NCBI RefSeq assembly: GCF_921293095.1 | Contig: NC_060246.1 | Location: forward strand, 11,054,001 to 11,118,000 | Origin: Ischnura elegans | Taxonomy: Eukaryota; Arthropoda; Insecta; Odonata; Coenagrionidae | DNA length: 64,000 nucleotides | Direction of reading: 5' to 3' | Shown here: in pieces, positions 44,301 to 59,300 of the stretch | Layout of the letters: each line of letters begins with the position of its first letter | Numbering within the stretch: position 1 is the first letter of the stretch | Made by a program: the position numbers and the translations under genes | Notes under the pieces: model-generated | The model's input: only the letters and a program-made list of their open reading frames with translations | Told to the model about the DNA's origin: nothing | The model's database searches: none

Positions 44301-47300
44301 GCTTGCTTTTAACCTAGGGTTTCAGATGATTGACTCACTCTGAAAACCAAGGCCACTAAGTTCCCCTTTGACTTAAGACCGGAGAAGGGGCATGGGGAAG
44401 ATAAAAGAAGCTTGTGTAAGAGATGCACCCCCATTTTCGCCTGCAATTTCTGGGAAAAAAAGGTGTACCTCTTACACGTGCTTATACGGTACTACCCAAT
44501 CTATATCTGATTCTTTTATGTGCAACATTCATTTTCACATTGATTACATCAACGCTATATTAGGGGCGCCAAATCTCAACATCCTAGCACATGCAAAACC
44601 ATTTTGCATAGTAAAAACAATTTTGTTGTTTATTTGAGTAATTCCAAATTAAGTTCTTTTTGTTGTTTTCAATAGTTTAACAGGTAGCATAGTAAACTAT
44701 AAGAAAATACCAACCCAGATTCATCATCATAAATGGCTGCTATGCTATCCTGAAGGAAGTTGCTCTCTTCAGCAGTGAGGATCTGCCCATCGGGCCCATA
44801 GAACACTGGATCATCCTGAAGAAAGAGAAGAGGCAGAGAATTAGAACACGACAAGGCTCCTTGTTCATTAGTGCACCGAATACAAAGCTTCAATCACAGG
44901 GTAAACCTATGGCATCACAGGGGACTCGCAGCAAACTTCTAAAGATTGGGGAAAATTTCATTACATTGAGGTGTAAATGTATCGGTATATTGGGTGTGCA
45001 GAGCTCTGATAATAGAAAAAACTTATTATCAGAATGATTGATAGATATCAAGGAACTCATGGAACGAATGTTCTTGGTCACAAAAAAAAAGGTGAATATT
45101 GCTCTCTAAACACAATTCAGAGATTTTACTTTCATATCAATAGAATCCTCTTTTCCCCTTACGTCATTTCATTCATTCGCATCATTATACTCATACATTT
45201 TTCATCTAAGGCATAACATGGCCTGTCCTGGATACTGTTGACAAAGCACTAAACATAGCAATCAACTATGAAATAACTTAAGTCAATAAGCGATTACGCT
45301 AACTTGTACATTGTAGTCCATATGTTTTCAGAGATGGTAGCAGCTTGTGACCTCTGAACATACAGAGGGCTGGATTATGGACTCTCTTTGTGGTTCAGCA
45401 TTTGTCTCTTCCAACCTCTCTCACTCTAATTTTTTTTGCAATTTGTCTATTATGACAAAATACTACATTTGACTACAAAATTAAAGCCAATGTGTAATTT
45501 ATTCTGTCACCAATGTCAAATGAAGCTTACATAATACAGTCGGATCCGGATTTAACGTCTTCGCATTTAACGTTTTTCCGCATTTAGCGTTTATTTTTTA
45601 GGGTCCCGATTCATTCCCTATTAGGACAATGTAAAAATTATCCGTATTTAGTGTTTCAGCATTTTGCGTTTTTCCTCATTTATGGTCGTAAAATTTTTTC
45701 CCGCTCAAGATTTTTTTGCCCGATTTAACGTTTTCTCATGACGGCTCATGCAAATGATTATCCAAATCTTCGAATTTCTGCTCATCAACAAGAAGAGTCT
45801 CATGAAAGTTTACCAAGGGTCAATAGAATCTACCGGGGTACGCTTCTTCAACTGCTTTCTTCCGCAAATGCAGAGCTGGGACCTTCAACTCGCAAGCTAG
45901 GTGATTTATCTTCTCGTAATGTTTCGCTCCCCTTCTGATCCAAACACCAGACACTTTTTGTATCAGATCCGATCTAATGGAGCAAATTCATCCCTTAATA
46001 ACCTCTAACTACCTTATCCTTCACCTCGTGAACTTCGATGATACGTGACGACTGATGACACGAGTTATACTCCGAGGGCCGCTACAATGATGGTTTCCTC
46101 GTAATGTTTTCAATTGACGGCTTATGCCCCTTTCAACTCTACTCTCTACGGGTAGTCCATTGTTAGCCCAATATTTTTTCCAGTCGGCTACTTTCTCTTT
46201 TCAAAAGAGGCCCAATATCATTTGTGCAGTTCACTAGAAGATTCTTTTTATAATCCATTCCAAGGTCAGTTTCCACGGAGGAACAGCGAAAGAACCGAGG
46301 AAGTGTTTCCCCAGGCGTGATCGTGAGTGAAAGCATTCTTTCCTAATTCCCAAAGGGCTTTACTACTTAAAATAATCATAGCATCTTGAATAAGCAACCC
46401 AAATGGATAAATGGTTACTGGCCCTTGATTAATATCATCACAGATAGCAGTGCTTTGGACAAAAAATTAAGGACAAAGACTTCTCATTCTTAAACAGTCT
46501 CAGTCCAAAATATGGATTGGAAAACATAACCAACGCACCACATTTGAGTTGAAGTGTCCGCGTCCCCGGCCGCTACCTCCGTGCCACTGCGAACCGCCAC
46601 CTTCCACACCACGGCAATGAATCTGAGCAGCAGGCGAAGCAACTGTCGTCGTCTCACCGCTGAGAGCATAGTTACGCCTCCCCCATCCTGCTCGTCGTAG
46701 TTCACCCACTGCCGTGGCTATTCGCCGGACACCTCGCTCACCTGCGTAACCTCCAGCAGCATGGGCAAGATCATTACTCAGTTGGGTCATGCGCAGCCGA
46801 TCCATCTCCTCCAACTGCCAGCCTGCAAGCTGCCCAAAAGCAAAGCAACATCGGTTATGCCTCAAAATGGGGGAACACAAAAAGAAATGAAGCATTGAAT
46901 TAAATACCACTACAAATATGAAAGTATTACAGCAGTTTAAGTAGGTTTGCATGAAAAATTTCATGAATTACGCCAGCCTGTCTGCTCCTTGTAAACCCAC
47001 TTTATACATTAATTCTAACACTGGAATACATTAATACTATCACTGATACTTAATACCAATACCACAATCCTTAGGAGTCAGCTCATTTGGAGGCATTAAA
47101 TATCACGTGGTGAGAAATAATTTAGAAGACAAAATTACAGTGCACTCACGATTATCCGGACTAATGATGGGGAGAGACGGCACGAATAATCAGAAAACAC
47201 AGATAACCCAAACTTTCAATTAAATGTCTTGTAATGTTCATAATTTACGTAAATCAAACAATAGATTAATTATTTATGCAGTTATTCTGTTATTTTAGAG

Positions 47301-50300
47301 TGCTTCCCAGACTCATTGAGAGCTTTCTTTGCCAGTTCGCAATCTTTTTAGTGGCGATAACATTGTGGTACTTGCATTTAAAATGCTCGATATAAGGCCT
47401 GGTTTCGAAAACCACACATCCATGGCTGTGTGATCACGGATACAGAGAAGTGGTTTGCACGAATGCTTCAAAACCACTGCTCGACATCGGAAATTACACT
47501 GTCAGGCACCACGCCATATAGTCACGTCTCGCACAAGTTGCCCGGGTTGCAACTGCTGCGGGACGTGTATCTGTGATCACAGAGCACGGTCGCGCACACG
47601 AGACTTGGAAAACAGGAACACGATGCTCCTGTGAATGCAACTAGCGCGCAATTGCTTCCGATTTACGAAGGGGAATCTAACAGAAATCATGAGCCTTGTA
47701 TATCCTAGCATTAATGCAGTAATTCCGATGATTTTGCGACTGATTTTATTTTTTTATAAAGATGGCGGAAAATATTGATCGAGAGTGAAAATCAAGCACG
47801 GATAATATGCAACACGGATATACCACAGCCGGATAATTCAGAGTCTGCTGTATTCCTAAAATTGAAAATTCCAATTATGAAATTCACTAAGATAAGTTAC
47901 TCATAAACATAAGTTTTCTAACTCCTCTATAAGGAAAAAATATTGGTTCACCAGGGCATTTCAGCAATCAAGACATTGGATAAAAATTTGTTTTGACTGT
48001 ACTTCATTTCTACAGGTATTTTAATATAACCAACCTATTGTTTAATACCGCACAAATACATACAGGAAAGCTAGAGAGAATGTCACAGAATTTATTTACC
48101 ATGAAAACAACAAGTCTTTTCATGAATTACAGATCTGCACTAGAAAATACTGAGGAAGCTTGTTTTCATGAGTATGGCATACAGTGTGAATTGGTATGTA
48201 ACGAGTGATAGGGAAGTTACTATCAGTGTACTCTATTTATTACGAAGTCCACGGTGATAAAAAGTTTAAGACTTTTTGGTGCTGGGAACTTTGTAACAAC
48301 TAGTCTACTGTAAATCCATTTTTTTTGCATGTAAATCATAAGCCTTCCGATATAACACTGCCAATCACTCGCTGCATCCTGATTCACACTATATGCCATA
48401 CTTGTGAAAATGAGCTTGAAATGTATGCAGTGGAGTTTATGGTTTCCTTTTGATATCATTCCAAAAAATAAGGGGATATCCATCTTAAGACAGATAATTG
48501 ATGTAATACAGTGGAACCTCGATAAAACGACACCCCACGGTGCACCAATAAACACTCGCTAAGGCGAATTGTCGCTTTACCGGAGGTGGTGCAAATAATA
48601 GCCAATATACCTCATATTTCTCCTTTATTTTTATTTTCTCGCTTAGACGCGTTTAGTGTTTTTTTGGCCATGGTGTGTTCCATCAAATGCTTTCTATTCA
48701 TGCAACTCATGGACGTGCGGGTATGCTGATGACTGCTTTCTGCCGCCCGAGGAACAAAATAAGATCAAGCATTCGCGAATGCTAATGCCACAATATTTCA
48801 CCAAAATTAACTACTTATTTATCGAACGACAGTTTACCACATAAGTTTGAGACTGAGCACTCCATTAACTTCATTTCTAACAGATCGCTAGCAATTACAG
48901 AGATTAAGGAGTCTTGGTGTAAGTTTTTCCAGCGGTGGAACCCTTGCCATGGCGAGAGCCAACACCAAAAGGGCCTCGTAAAAACGAAATTTTTAACATG
49001 CTTATTATAGGATCAATTGACGGTACATCGGCTATCTCTCGTAATAGCGGGGGTCTCGCTATAGCCCGCACTCGCTTTAACGAGGGTCCACTGTATAAAA
49101 CAATCTCTTTGCAGCAAAAACTTTTACCGCTCCTAGGAAGTCCATCACAAATAGGATTGATTGTACTTATATTTTCTGCCCAAAGGGCTTTACATCTAAA
49201 GAAATCATAGCATTTTGAATAAGCAACCCAAAGGGATAAATGGTTACTGGTCCTTGATTAAGATAAGCTATACAGGTAGCAGTGCTTTGGACAAAAAATT
49301 AAGAATTGATTTGGAAAAATAACTCAAATTCCTGGCATATGCATGACAGCTAAGTGGTTCATGGATATTCAGTTCACTGATACCTTGAGTGCTTGGCAGA
49401 CACACTTGAGACCTTCTCCGTGGCTCTCAGCAGCCTCCACAGCTGATTGAACCTTGGCGTTCTGTGCGTGTGCATTGGCTGCAAGGGCCTGCGCCACCAG
49501 CCTCTCAAGGAGGGCAAACAACTGCTCCCCCAGCGCCTTGATCCTACGACCCTTCCCACCGCTGACCCCTCCCTCTCCCTCCTCCACCTGCATGAACAGC
49601 TCAGCAAGGAAGATGGCCACTCCATTGAGCCTGTGTGAATCTTCACTGGATGCTGATGGCAGCTTAGTACACCTTACAAACCACAAATTGGGAAGAAATA
49701 AAATTTAAAATACACAAAAAAAAACAAGTTGAGTAATGATACGCTATAGAGTTTGAACATAACTTTTGAATTTAGAAAAAAAATTTCATGGCTTTGTTTA
49801 TTTCCAAATTCCCTGTAAACAGCACATAGAGGCCATTACAACGAAGGATTAACAAAGCATGACACAAACATCAATGCCCTGGATAGACCCCACCTACCCA
49901 GGCGGGATTCAAACCCGTGACCTACGGTTTGGCAGGCAAGGACTTTACCCCGACGCAACAGAGAGAGGCCAGCCTTTGGTGGTAAAGGCTGGTAGAAAAG
50001 TTATTTTCCAAAAGAACCACATCAACAATAATTTACTTATTTTAAGTCACAGCTATCAGCAATTTCAACAAAGAGATAACACCAGTTCCATATGACAATA
50101 GGTTGAACTAACATATGCACTGATAAAAGCTTGTAAGAGAGATCTCATACGATCCGAGGAAACATAATTGAAACATCTATTTTATGATAATTCATCATCA
50201 GACAAAAGGATTAAGTTAGAAAGAAATAGCACAAGAGTCATAAGGAAAAAAATATTCTCTTTTATAAATTCTACAAGTATTCCAGCTAGCACCGAAAATA

Positions 50301-53300
50301 GGGTCCAAGTTAAAAATTCAAGATTTAGTGAGGATAGATTCCGCGCTCCTTTTACCAATTTTACAACAGTCAAGCTACCAAGAATTGAAACTAAATAATC
50401 AAAGTAAATATCTTTTGGCACTAGGCTGATTCTCTGTTTCTCATGACATCTCAAATGCAAATGATTATCCATATCTTTAAATTTCAGTTCATCAACAAGA
50501 ATTTTCACATAAAATTTTGGCCAAAGATGATTGAATTTATTGGGTCGCGCTTTTTCATCAGCATTCTTTCGAGAATACAGTGCCGGGACTTTCAACTCAT
50601 AAGCCGGGTATTTTTTCTTAATTCAATGTTTCACTCCCTCTTCTGATCCCAACACCAGAAACTTTTACTATAAACTTTGATCTAATGATGCTAAACCATT
50701 CCTAAATCACTAGTGACAACTTAATCTTTCACTTCATGAATTTGATGGTTCTATTTTAAACACTTGCTCAGCCGACAAGGAAACAACCCTCGAAGAAAAA
50801 TGATGGTAGCTAACTTGTGATTGGTTACATTGAGGGGGAGATCCTGCTCATTAAGCGATTCTCTTGGGAATGCTCCATTCACTCATGTGCCACACACCAT
50901 CTTGCTCTGGAAGTGAAATACTGAGTAATTTCATAGTTTTAAGTATTCATTTTTACAGTTCTTATTTACAATATTAAGTTCTCACAAGGAGACATCGTGA
51001 GCATTTAATTACTTAAAGACTAATTAATTTAGTTACTTCGCAATTTTTGTATTTTTATATTAGTTTTTGAGTTTTAAATGGAACTCCGAATCGTGCCTTA
51101 CCAAATGAATTTGAGGACCCATACAATTATTTACAAGTGAATTTCCAGGTAAACAGTCACATTTTGATACTCTAGCTCCAGTGTTCTCACGGTGTCCTTC
51201 ACACGAGAGCAAAAATTTACTTGCTGGCTCTATTATACACAAAAGCACTCTTGACAGTATTCTCCCAGACGTAGTTATTGCATACTGCACCGTGCTGGAG
51301 TGGGTGACTTTCTGCATACTACCAACAACCTTACGCACAGAAATCTGCCCTTCATGTCCACTCCATATGAGCAGCTAGTTTGATCAGTGATGATGAAATC
51401 ACCATTATATTTCGTCATTAAATTTTTTTTCTGCCATAGAAAAATCTCCGCAGATTTTAATACATCCTCTGTTGAGCAATGCCCTTTTTTTAATCCATAG
51501 TAATTTTTCCTTGCACAATTCGAAATTTATTTTTCAAGAGGTTACCCACGTAGAACTCGCTGTGAACGAAAAAGTCGAGGAAATATGCTGATTGGCCACC
51601 AAGAGTGCCCACTCCTGCAAAGTCCTCACAGGCACCGATTCACACCTTGCCTCCCATCAATTAAATGATTGTACACCCATTCATCAATCATTCCCAGTTT
51701 TATGAGGCGTGTGCCTCCACTTTCAATGTCTTTCTTCCATTCCTGAATCACCCGTATTTATCAACTTCAACGTTTTTCATTCATAATCTCTTTTCCACTG
51801 CGCTTTCCCTCCATTAGATTTTCTCCACAGCCCACCCACTGTCTTCCATGCAAATCTCGATCGTTACTACAGAATATCTTTCCTTTCAACATGTCTCCTT
51901 GTGACTCACCTTCTAGTGTCCTTCAAAGAGTTCTGTTCCAACAACCCTTCCTCCACAGCTGACCCTTGCTAATCCCTGAGTGAGGCACCAATGCCCAACT
52001 GTGTTAAAACGAGTGCGAAAGAAAGACAGAGAAGACTTCGAGAATGGCCTGAGCAGGCTGCTGGAATGCAGGGTCATTGTGCTTGACGGGCCATAAAGGG
52101 CAGGAGGGGAAACTGGCTCAGTGACTGAATGTGAGGATAGCCAATGGCATTTATTAGGTGAGAAGAAAGATTTGAGATTACAAACATACGAAGAGGCTGT
52201 GGGAGCAATGGTTGGGTCGAGGATGAGCACATTACCCGGAAATTCATGAGAAAGTTATTATAGTCCTCAAATTCATGCGGTAAGGCACATTTGCGAGTTC
52301 CATTTACAACCCATATACTAATATGAAAATATCTTCACATGTGAATACCTCTCAAACCCGGGCCTTTGTGGAAGAAAGACATGGGTGACACTTTTTCTAC
52401 CTTATCTATATTTTATTTTTTATTTTATTCTCAAACCACTGGATACAGCTCTTATTGGCCATTTTACACCGGGGTGTTCAACAAATGTAACAAGTAAACG
52501 TACACAAACGACCGTGCCCTGGACCGGGGAAACCTAGTTCCAGAAAATGACATCCAGATCCCGAACATCACTCTTGCGATGTCTCCTTGTCAGTTCCAAG
52601 TTACAAATTGATTACAATCAACACAAACACTCAAAAGCAAACAATAAAAGCCTTAAAGTAGAACGGACCTGCCTTCCTAACAATCTATGCTGAGCATTTA
52701 AGCATGGTTATAAACCCAAGGAACAGCAAATGTGATATAACAAGTGTATTATTTTAGCCTCCCATCAAGTGTGAACATTGTTTTAATCCCAATTTACTTA
52801 TTTTTGGGCACTTCATTGTGTTGTAATTCCGAAACTTAGATAAGACATCTCAGCTGCCTATGCCAGGAGTACAAGCAAGGAGTCAATTAAAAGGTGACTA
52901 ATGTGCCTATTCATGATGCTCATCCATAACAAAGAAGGGTTTTTCAAACAACAATAGTGTGATTGATTTATTTTTACCGCTACTGTGACCATCTATGGTG
53001 AAGTACTCTTAATGTACTCTTTACCTTTATGATGGCTACAGCATGAAGGGACTGCAAGTGGATAACTTGGACTGCACAGTTAAAATTATATGCATTTCCA
53101 TGTGTTATTTAATACAATGATAAAGTTAATTCAAATGGGATGTGTCATCAGTGAATATCTCTCCAGGGATAGTGTAGCCAAGGAATCCATGCCATGAATG
53201 TGAACTTGCGATGGCTGGAGCATCACTTGCAGAAATTCAGGCATCGATTGATTCCATAGATGAGGAAATAAAAAAGGAAATGGAGCAACTAAAAATATAC

Positions 53301-56300
53301 AATAAATTTTGGACCTCCAATCCTTCAACATGATGAATTGATCTTGCAGTGCACTGCAGTTCATGGCTAAGCAAAGGAACATACCTGCCAATTAAATAAC
53401 TTCTAAACGCAGAGGCAGGAATGGAGGCAGAGAGGTTGTACAGGAAACTGCAAAGGCGGGCACCGTTGTAGCGGAAGTTGTTTTCAACAATAGACTGCAA
53501 AAGAATGATTTGATTTTACATAGTAGATCAAAACTAAAATAAATATATACACAAATGAGACCATAATACCAAGCCAAGAAAAGCAATAAACTCTCCATAT
53601 TGCGCAATTTTATTTTGTCATTTCGTATTTGCATTCATTCAATGATTCAATGACAAAAGTAGTGCATTATGATGAGAATAAACTATGGTGAGGGTAGCTC
53701 TACAGCAAGTGATCTTTTGCACTAGTAGGTCCATGTGGAAAAGCATACGGGAACTATACAACTTATACTACGAATACTCGTGTTTGTGCTCGAGCTACAA
53801 CAAGTCCATTTCTCCACAGATGTTACCCTTAATGTACAAATCTCAGAATATCTCCATAATAAACTTCAACTGTTGGATGGTATCATCAATTTCAGATATA
53901 TTTCACAGTTAGGCATAATTAGGACAGACACATGAAAACAAATGAAAGATGAAATGATAAGAAACCCCCTGTTGACAGCTGCACCATTGAACTTGAGGGA
54001 ACGGAATCGTGTTGGCATTTTAGCCGACATTTGTGCCAAGCCTCAACTGCTTAGTGAATCAGCAGCTGTTTAACTTAATGGTTCTAAATTCATAGCACTA
54101 TGTCAGCTTTTTCACAGGAAAATTGATGCTAATTTAAAATCATTATAAAACATCTTATTCTTTATGCAAGTTTCTAGCTCCAGGAACACCAAAAGAATAA
54201 GATATCATACACATTTCTGAAATCTTTCGTCACCGAGAAAAGTTCAGCAGTCCATTATCTAACTCATGGCCAATTGAAGTTACGGAATTAAGTTTTTGAA
54301 TTCAGACTATGAATCAAGAAGTACTACTAGGTAGCCACAAGAAGCACTTTGGTGACAATAAAAAAATAAGTGCTTTTCTTAGCCAAACCCAGGGTAACGT
54401 AAGGGAATTTTCGGACTTCATGGAAATGTTCCTGATGTCTGACTGGTGCAGGCTGAATTTTCGCCTGCTGCCAAAAAATGATTTTTTTTTGTGTTAAAAC
54501 ATAAAATAATTCAAATTATGGTGCTGCTATTTTTAACACAGGTTTTTGCCGCAAAGCTAACAAGTAGTAATCTCAGGTATCCAAAATTAAGATTCTGCAG
54601 CCTGTATATGAGGTCAAGAACTATGTATGTATCTGTGGCAAGAGCTTTTCTGCAGGGCTTGGGAGGGAAAAAATTGTTGTCTTAGATGTGTACAAACACA
54701 GTAGTAACAATAAGAAGTGATTTAGGGAAATTTCATTTCTCTAATCTTCTTTTCCAGTATTGAGTCAAGGCTAACACCACATTAACAGACACCTATTATT
54801 CTCTTTGCACACATCCAATGATTGTATTCAAAGTAGCTTTCACTATTAGTTCTTTATTTAAAACACTGTAGAATAACTTTGACCCTTGGTCAGTTCAATA
54901 AATGTTAATATTGTTATAAATAAAATAACTTTTTCACCGTGAAAGTAAACAGCACTCCTTGGCTACTAATCTGTTGATATACACATGCTGATGCAAAATT
55001 ATAAATGCACTCCAAAGGTGTCAGCACTAGATGTGCCACAGCCTATCTGATAATCGATGTATCATGCTATTGGTCATACAGATCAACAAATACATTATTT
55101 ATATGAATCACCATCATCTGAAGTAGAGATGTGCGAATAGTATCCGCGAATACTCGAATACTAGAAAGTATTCGATATTCGAGGTCTCGAATAGTTATGC
55201 TAAAGGTACCATCTCAAATACTTTGAATTTCGCGTCATACACTGTCACATGCACGTCGTTGGTAGTTGACTCGGAAATATGTAGAGTACTGTAATCGTTT
55301 AGTGCACGCAATGCCGTTTTAGGCAAGTTGACGAATTACATCAAATTTGTGGATTAGAGCGGTGAAAAGAGTTTGACTTGGGGAACCGAAATTGATCGGG
55401 TGAAAAAATCCCCAATTCCCCCACCAGGAGAACCTCAGTGCCGTGGGATAGTAACTGCGTGGCACAATTCCCAAAATACGCTACCCCCTCCATCCATCTG
55501 CCCTCGCCCCTCCTCCGATGCTTTCTTCCTCTCCGAAATCAAACAAAAGGCCCCAGCTCGTGCAGGGTTCGTATTGCGAAGACCATAAATCAAAAGCTTC
55601 AAAAGAAAATATCAAGTTACAGGAGAATAATAGAATCGTGTTTCACCCTTCCCTCTTTCTCCCCCACTGACCTTTCTCTGCCTACCTGCTTCAAAGTTCC
55701 CCATTTCTGGAGGTCAACTGCTGTATGAGTACCGTGGGATAGTTACATTAGCGCATTTCCCAAGATCCGCTATCCCCCTCCATTCAGCACTCCCTGATAG
55801 CTCTGAGGCTTTCCTCTTCTCCGAAATCAAAAAAAGGTCCCAGCTCGCGCACCGATCATATTACGAAGACCTTAGCTTCGAAAATAACATCAAGTTACAC
55901 AAGAACAATAGAAACGTGTTTTGCGCCCCCCTTTTTCTCTTCCACTGACCTTTTTCAGCCTACCTGCTTCAAAGTTCCCAGTTTCTGGAGGTCAACTGCT
56001 GCATGAATCACCTATTAGCCCAAAAGGTGTCTAACAATTACTTTCGGCAATTGATTTTACACCTTTATTGGATAGAAATATTAGTAATGTGCGTGTAATT
56101 TAAAATAGAATGAGACCAAACGCGACTCATTTCTGACTTTATTTAAGCATTTTACGCGAGGAAATGAATGTCAAAATACAACGGAGACTTAGCATTCTGG
56201 TGAGACTCGATATGAGCAGCAGAGCTTCTCAGAAGTTGATGCTGTATTTTTTTTCTGAAATCATATATCAAGTTACAATTTAGGAGTTGTGCTATAAATC

Positions 56301-59300
56301 TCTGTTGTCACAGTCACAGACAAAGGGATATTTTCTCTGGATATTCGGTTTCTCCCTGATAGCAATTCGAATTCATCTTCTTATCTAGTGAGAACTTCCA
56401 AAGATGGACTGAAAATAATCGAAGAAAATCCGTTGGAAAAGCACGTGTATTTTTGCAAAACGCCTCTGATTGTCCGCTAGCACTTGACAGCAGGAGTGGA
56501 GGTAAAGCGAGCTACCTGTTGAAAATAAGAAGATGGATGATGCCGAGTATCAGATGGGCGTGCCGCTGAAATGGCGTTTGGTAGATAAGAATGTATACAT
56601 CAGACAGAAATCCATCGTAGCAGTGTAAATGCTGAGGCAGCAAGCAATCATTTTTCGCGAGGTGGTGTGTCCCCTTAGAATATTTGAAAGAGATGTTAGT
56701 TGAATCAACTATATGTCCAATTGTTTCCATAAAATTAAAATATTCCATTAATAACCTAAATTCCTGTTCGAATCCTTTAAAGGAAATCAAAATTACTCCC
56801 CAAAATCTTGTGTTTACTGCTGCATAGGCAACCTGAGTCAAACATTCCCGCATTCATCGTTTAGTATTCGAGGTATTCGAAATTCAAGATATTCGAGCAA
56901 TGATTTAATATTCGTATTCGATATTAGAGTAATCTCCTATTCAACCCATCTCTAATCTGAAGACATAAACAGGTACATGTGTTATTTGTATTTTTAAGCA
57001 CACACTATAGGCTGACATCACAGCCTCGGGCAGTGGTGCTTACAATGGTTTTTGCCACAATAATGCAGATCAATGACCCCTTCAAATCTCAGTGGCATGG
57101 TATGAAAAAATGACAGCCGGATGTTTCAAAGCACTTCAACACTTACAAATTATCTCTCGATGACTCGCACTGAAGTTAGTGTGAGCTCCGTTTCATTTCC
57201 CAGCAAGTAGCTGGAGCACAGGAATTTTTAAGAATTTGATGAGCACTGAGTTAATGTATGTAATAAATGCTATAGTTTTCAAGATACTCCCCTTCTAATT
57301 AATAAAGATATTGTAATAAAAGGGCTGAATAATGCCTTAAATTGTCATTTGAAGGCTGTTACGTGTAAGTTATAAATATAATATTGTGCAATGGTGTGCA
57401 TGCGAGCACATCACTGATGCAATGAGGGAGGAAGCAGCAAAGCCGGCCGAGCTAAGTGATATAAGTGAGCAATGTAAACAGGTCAGGTAGTTGGCATTAC
57501 ACTCCGTCTTTTCTTGTTTGAGGGTGCTAATGCTACACTTGTTTCTTCAAAATTGTGCTGCTTGGACAACGTTAAATATTTTCATTCTCTTGTTGTAACT
57601 AAAAAACTTAAAGTCGATCGATTAGAGATCAAAAAACCTAAATACCTCTGTCTGGTCTCATCCTTTTTTGACTTTCATATACATATGTCATTCAATTGCC
57701 GAAAGCTATCAAAACATCTTCTAGCCCATTAAGTCACTCACCTTGCCTTTGTGAGAAACGGAGAGTTGGAGCAGGCAGGACAAAAAAGTCAGTGGGAGAG
57801 ATGGGGTAGGGTAAGGATGAAACACGTTTTCATAGTTACTTTGGAACTTGATATTTTCCTTAGAAGATAATGACTTATGGTCTGTGTGGTCTCGGAAAGG
57901 AAGAGAATACATCAGCGGCACGGGCTGATGGATGTCTGAAAGCAGGCTTTTTGAAATATGCATCTACTTACTTTTGACGTGGTAATTATCCTACGACACT
58001 GAGATTCCCCCAATGGTAATTCAATCTCTTGGGGAGAGTCGAACGATGTGCCTGTCATATATCGCCATAAAATTTTCCTCAGCTGAAATTCTGCTGCATA
58101 ACCCCTACGAGAGCTTTTAAACAAAATGGTTCATTATTAGGAAAAGTATCGCAGCAGCGCAAGCTAAAAGAGGATGGGAACTCTTTCCACTCCCTCTTAC
58201 GGGATGCTACATTCACTCAAGCATTAATTCAAAATTCTGTATTCAGACCCAACGTCTTCAGCAAATGACAACCCAAAGTATCCAGTGAAGGGCAATATCC
58301 ACAGATATTTTGATCCAAAGCACCCAATCCGACCATCTCTTGTAAGAAGTGCGTTACTAAACATTTCTTTGGCTTCCTTCGCACTAAGATGACAATCTCA
58401 GCAATTATTTTCCAGTTTCTCACCAAGCTTTCATAAAAAGCTAGTGGTAACATGGAGGTAGCATAACTACTTTGAAAGGTAGAGCTTAGCCAAGGCTCAC
58501 TATCATTACACAGCAATGATTCACAATATTGTAATTCTAGCCAGGCTTCCTAATTTTGCAGTACATTTCATTACGGCCAGGCTTTGTCTGCTTGCCTCTA
58601 GTCACTGCTGCAAATATTCTCTGCACTTGAATATTTGTAGGGGTCAGCAGGGACAGAAGCACTCAATCATTTGCAAAAGGGTTATTCAGAGAGGACGTTT
58701 TACTATACTGCAGTGCTATTACGGCCTCCTAATGCAGAAGCCATACAAAATTGGGGGCTATACCTGCTCAACAATATCATCCACCATTGTGTGAACAGCT
58801 CCTGGATTTTGAAGCCACAAGACAAACTTTTCACGCAAGGGTGTCAGAGCACGATCGAATTCTCCTGGATCCCTCGTCAGGCTGGCCATCAATTCTCCAA
58901 TGCGGGACTTGACCTCTTGGTCCTCCCCACTCCTCTGAAAACAGTCGAGACCAAATTGAGGAGAGCACTTCAGAGGATGCAACCAAATACACATACATAA
59001 CATATGCAAAGTGGTTTATTAATGGGAGGCAAATGTTATATTCTTAAGAAAACCTTTTGAATGCCCTGTGAATGATTCTTGAATGCTTCATAACCTATGA
59101 ACCCTTCAAAAGGTTAACCTTAGGATATAACAATTGGTGACGAGTAATGGGATTTATATACACATTAATGTTTAATATATAACAGCAAGCATCTACAAAT
59201 GTGCTTTTTTGGAATTACAACATTAAAAAATTACATATAAATTGGAAAATGTTTGGCTAATGGAATTTGATTAAATCCCATTTCACCTTCATAATTGAGT

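Noticed and set aside
49374-49708. Three other frames over Paip1 exon 5
   Set aside because: They are out-of-frame shadows of the MIF4G exon.
49900-49960. Possible tRNA on the minus strand
   Set aside because: The tRNA-like head belongs to a SINE body shared with two other loci and does not fold as a full cloverleaf.
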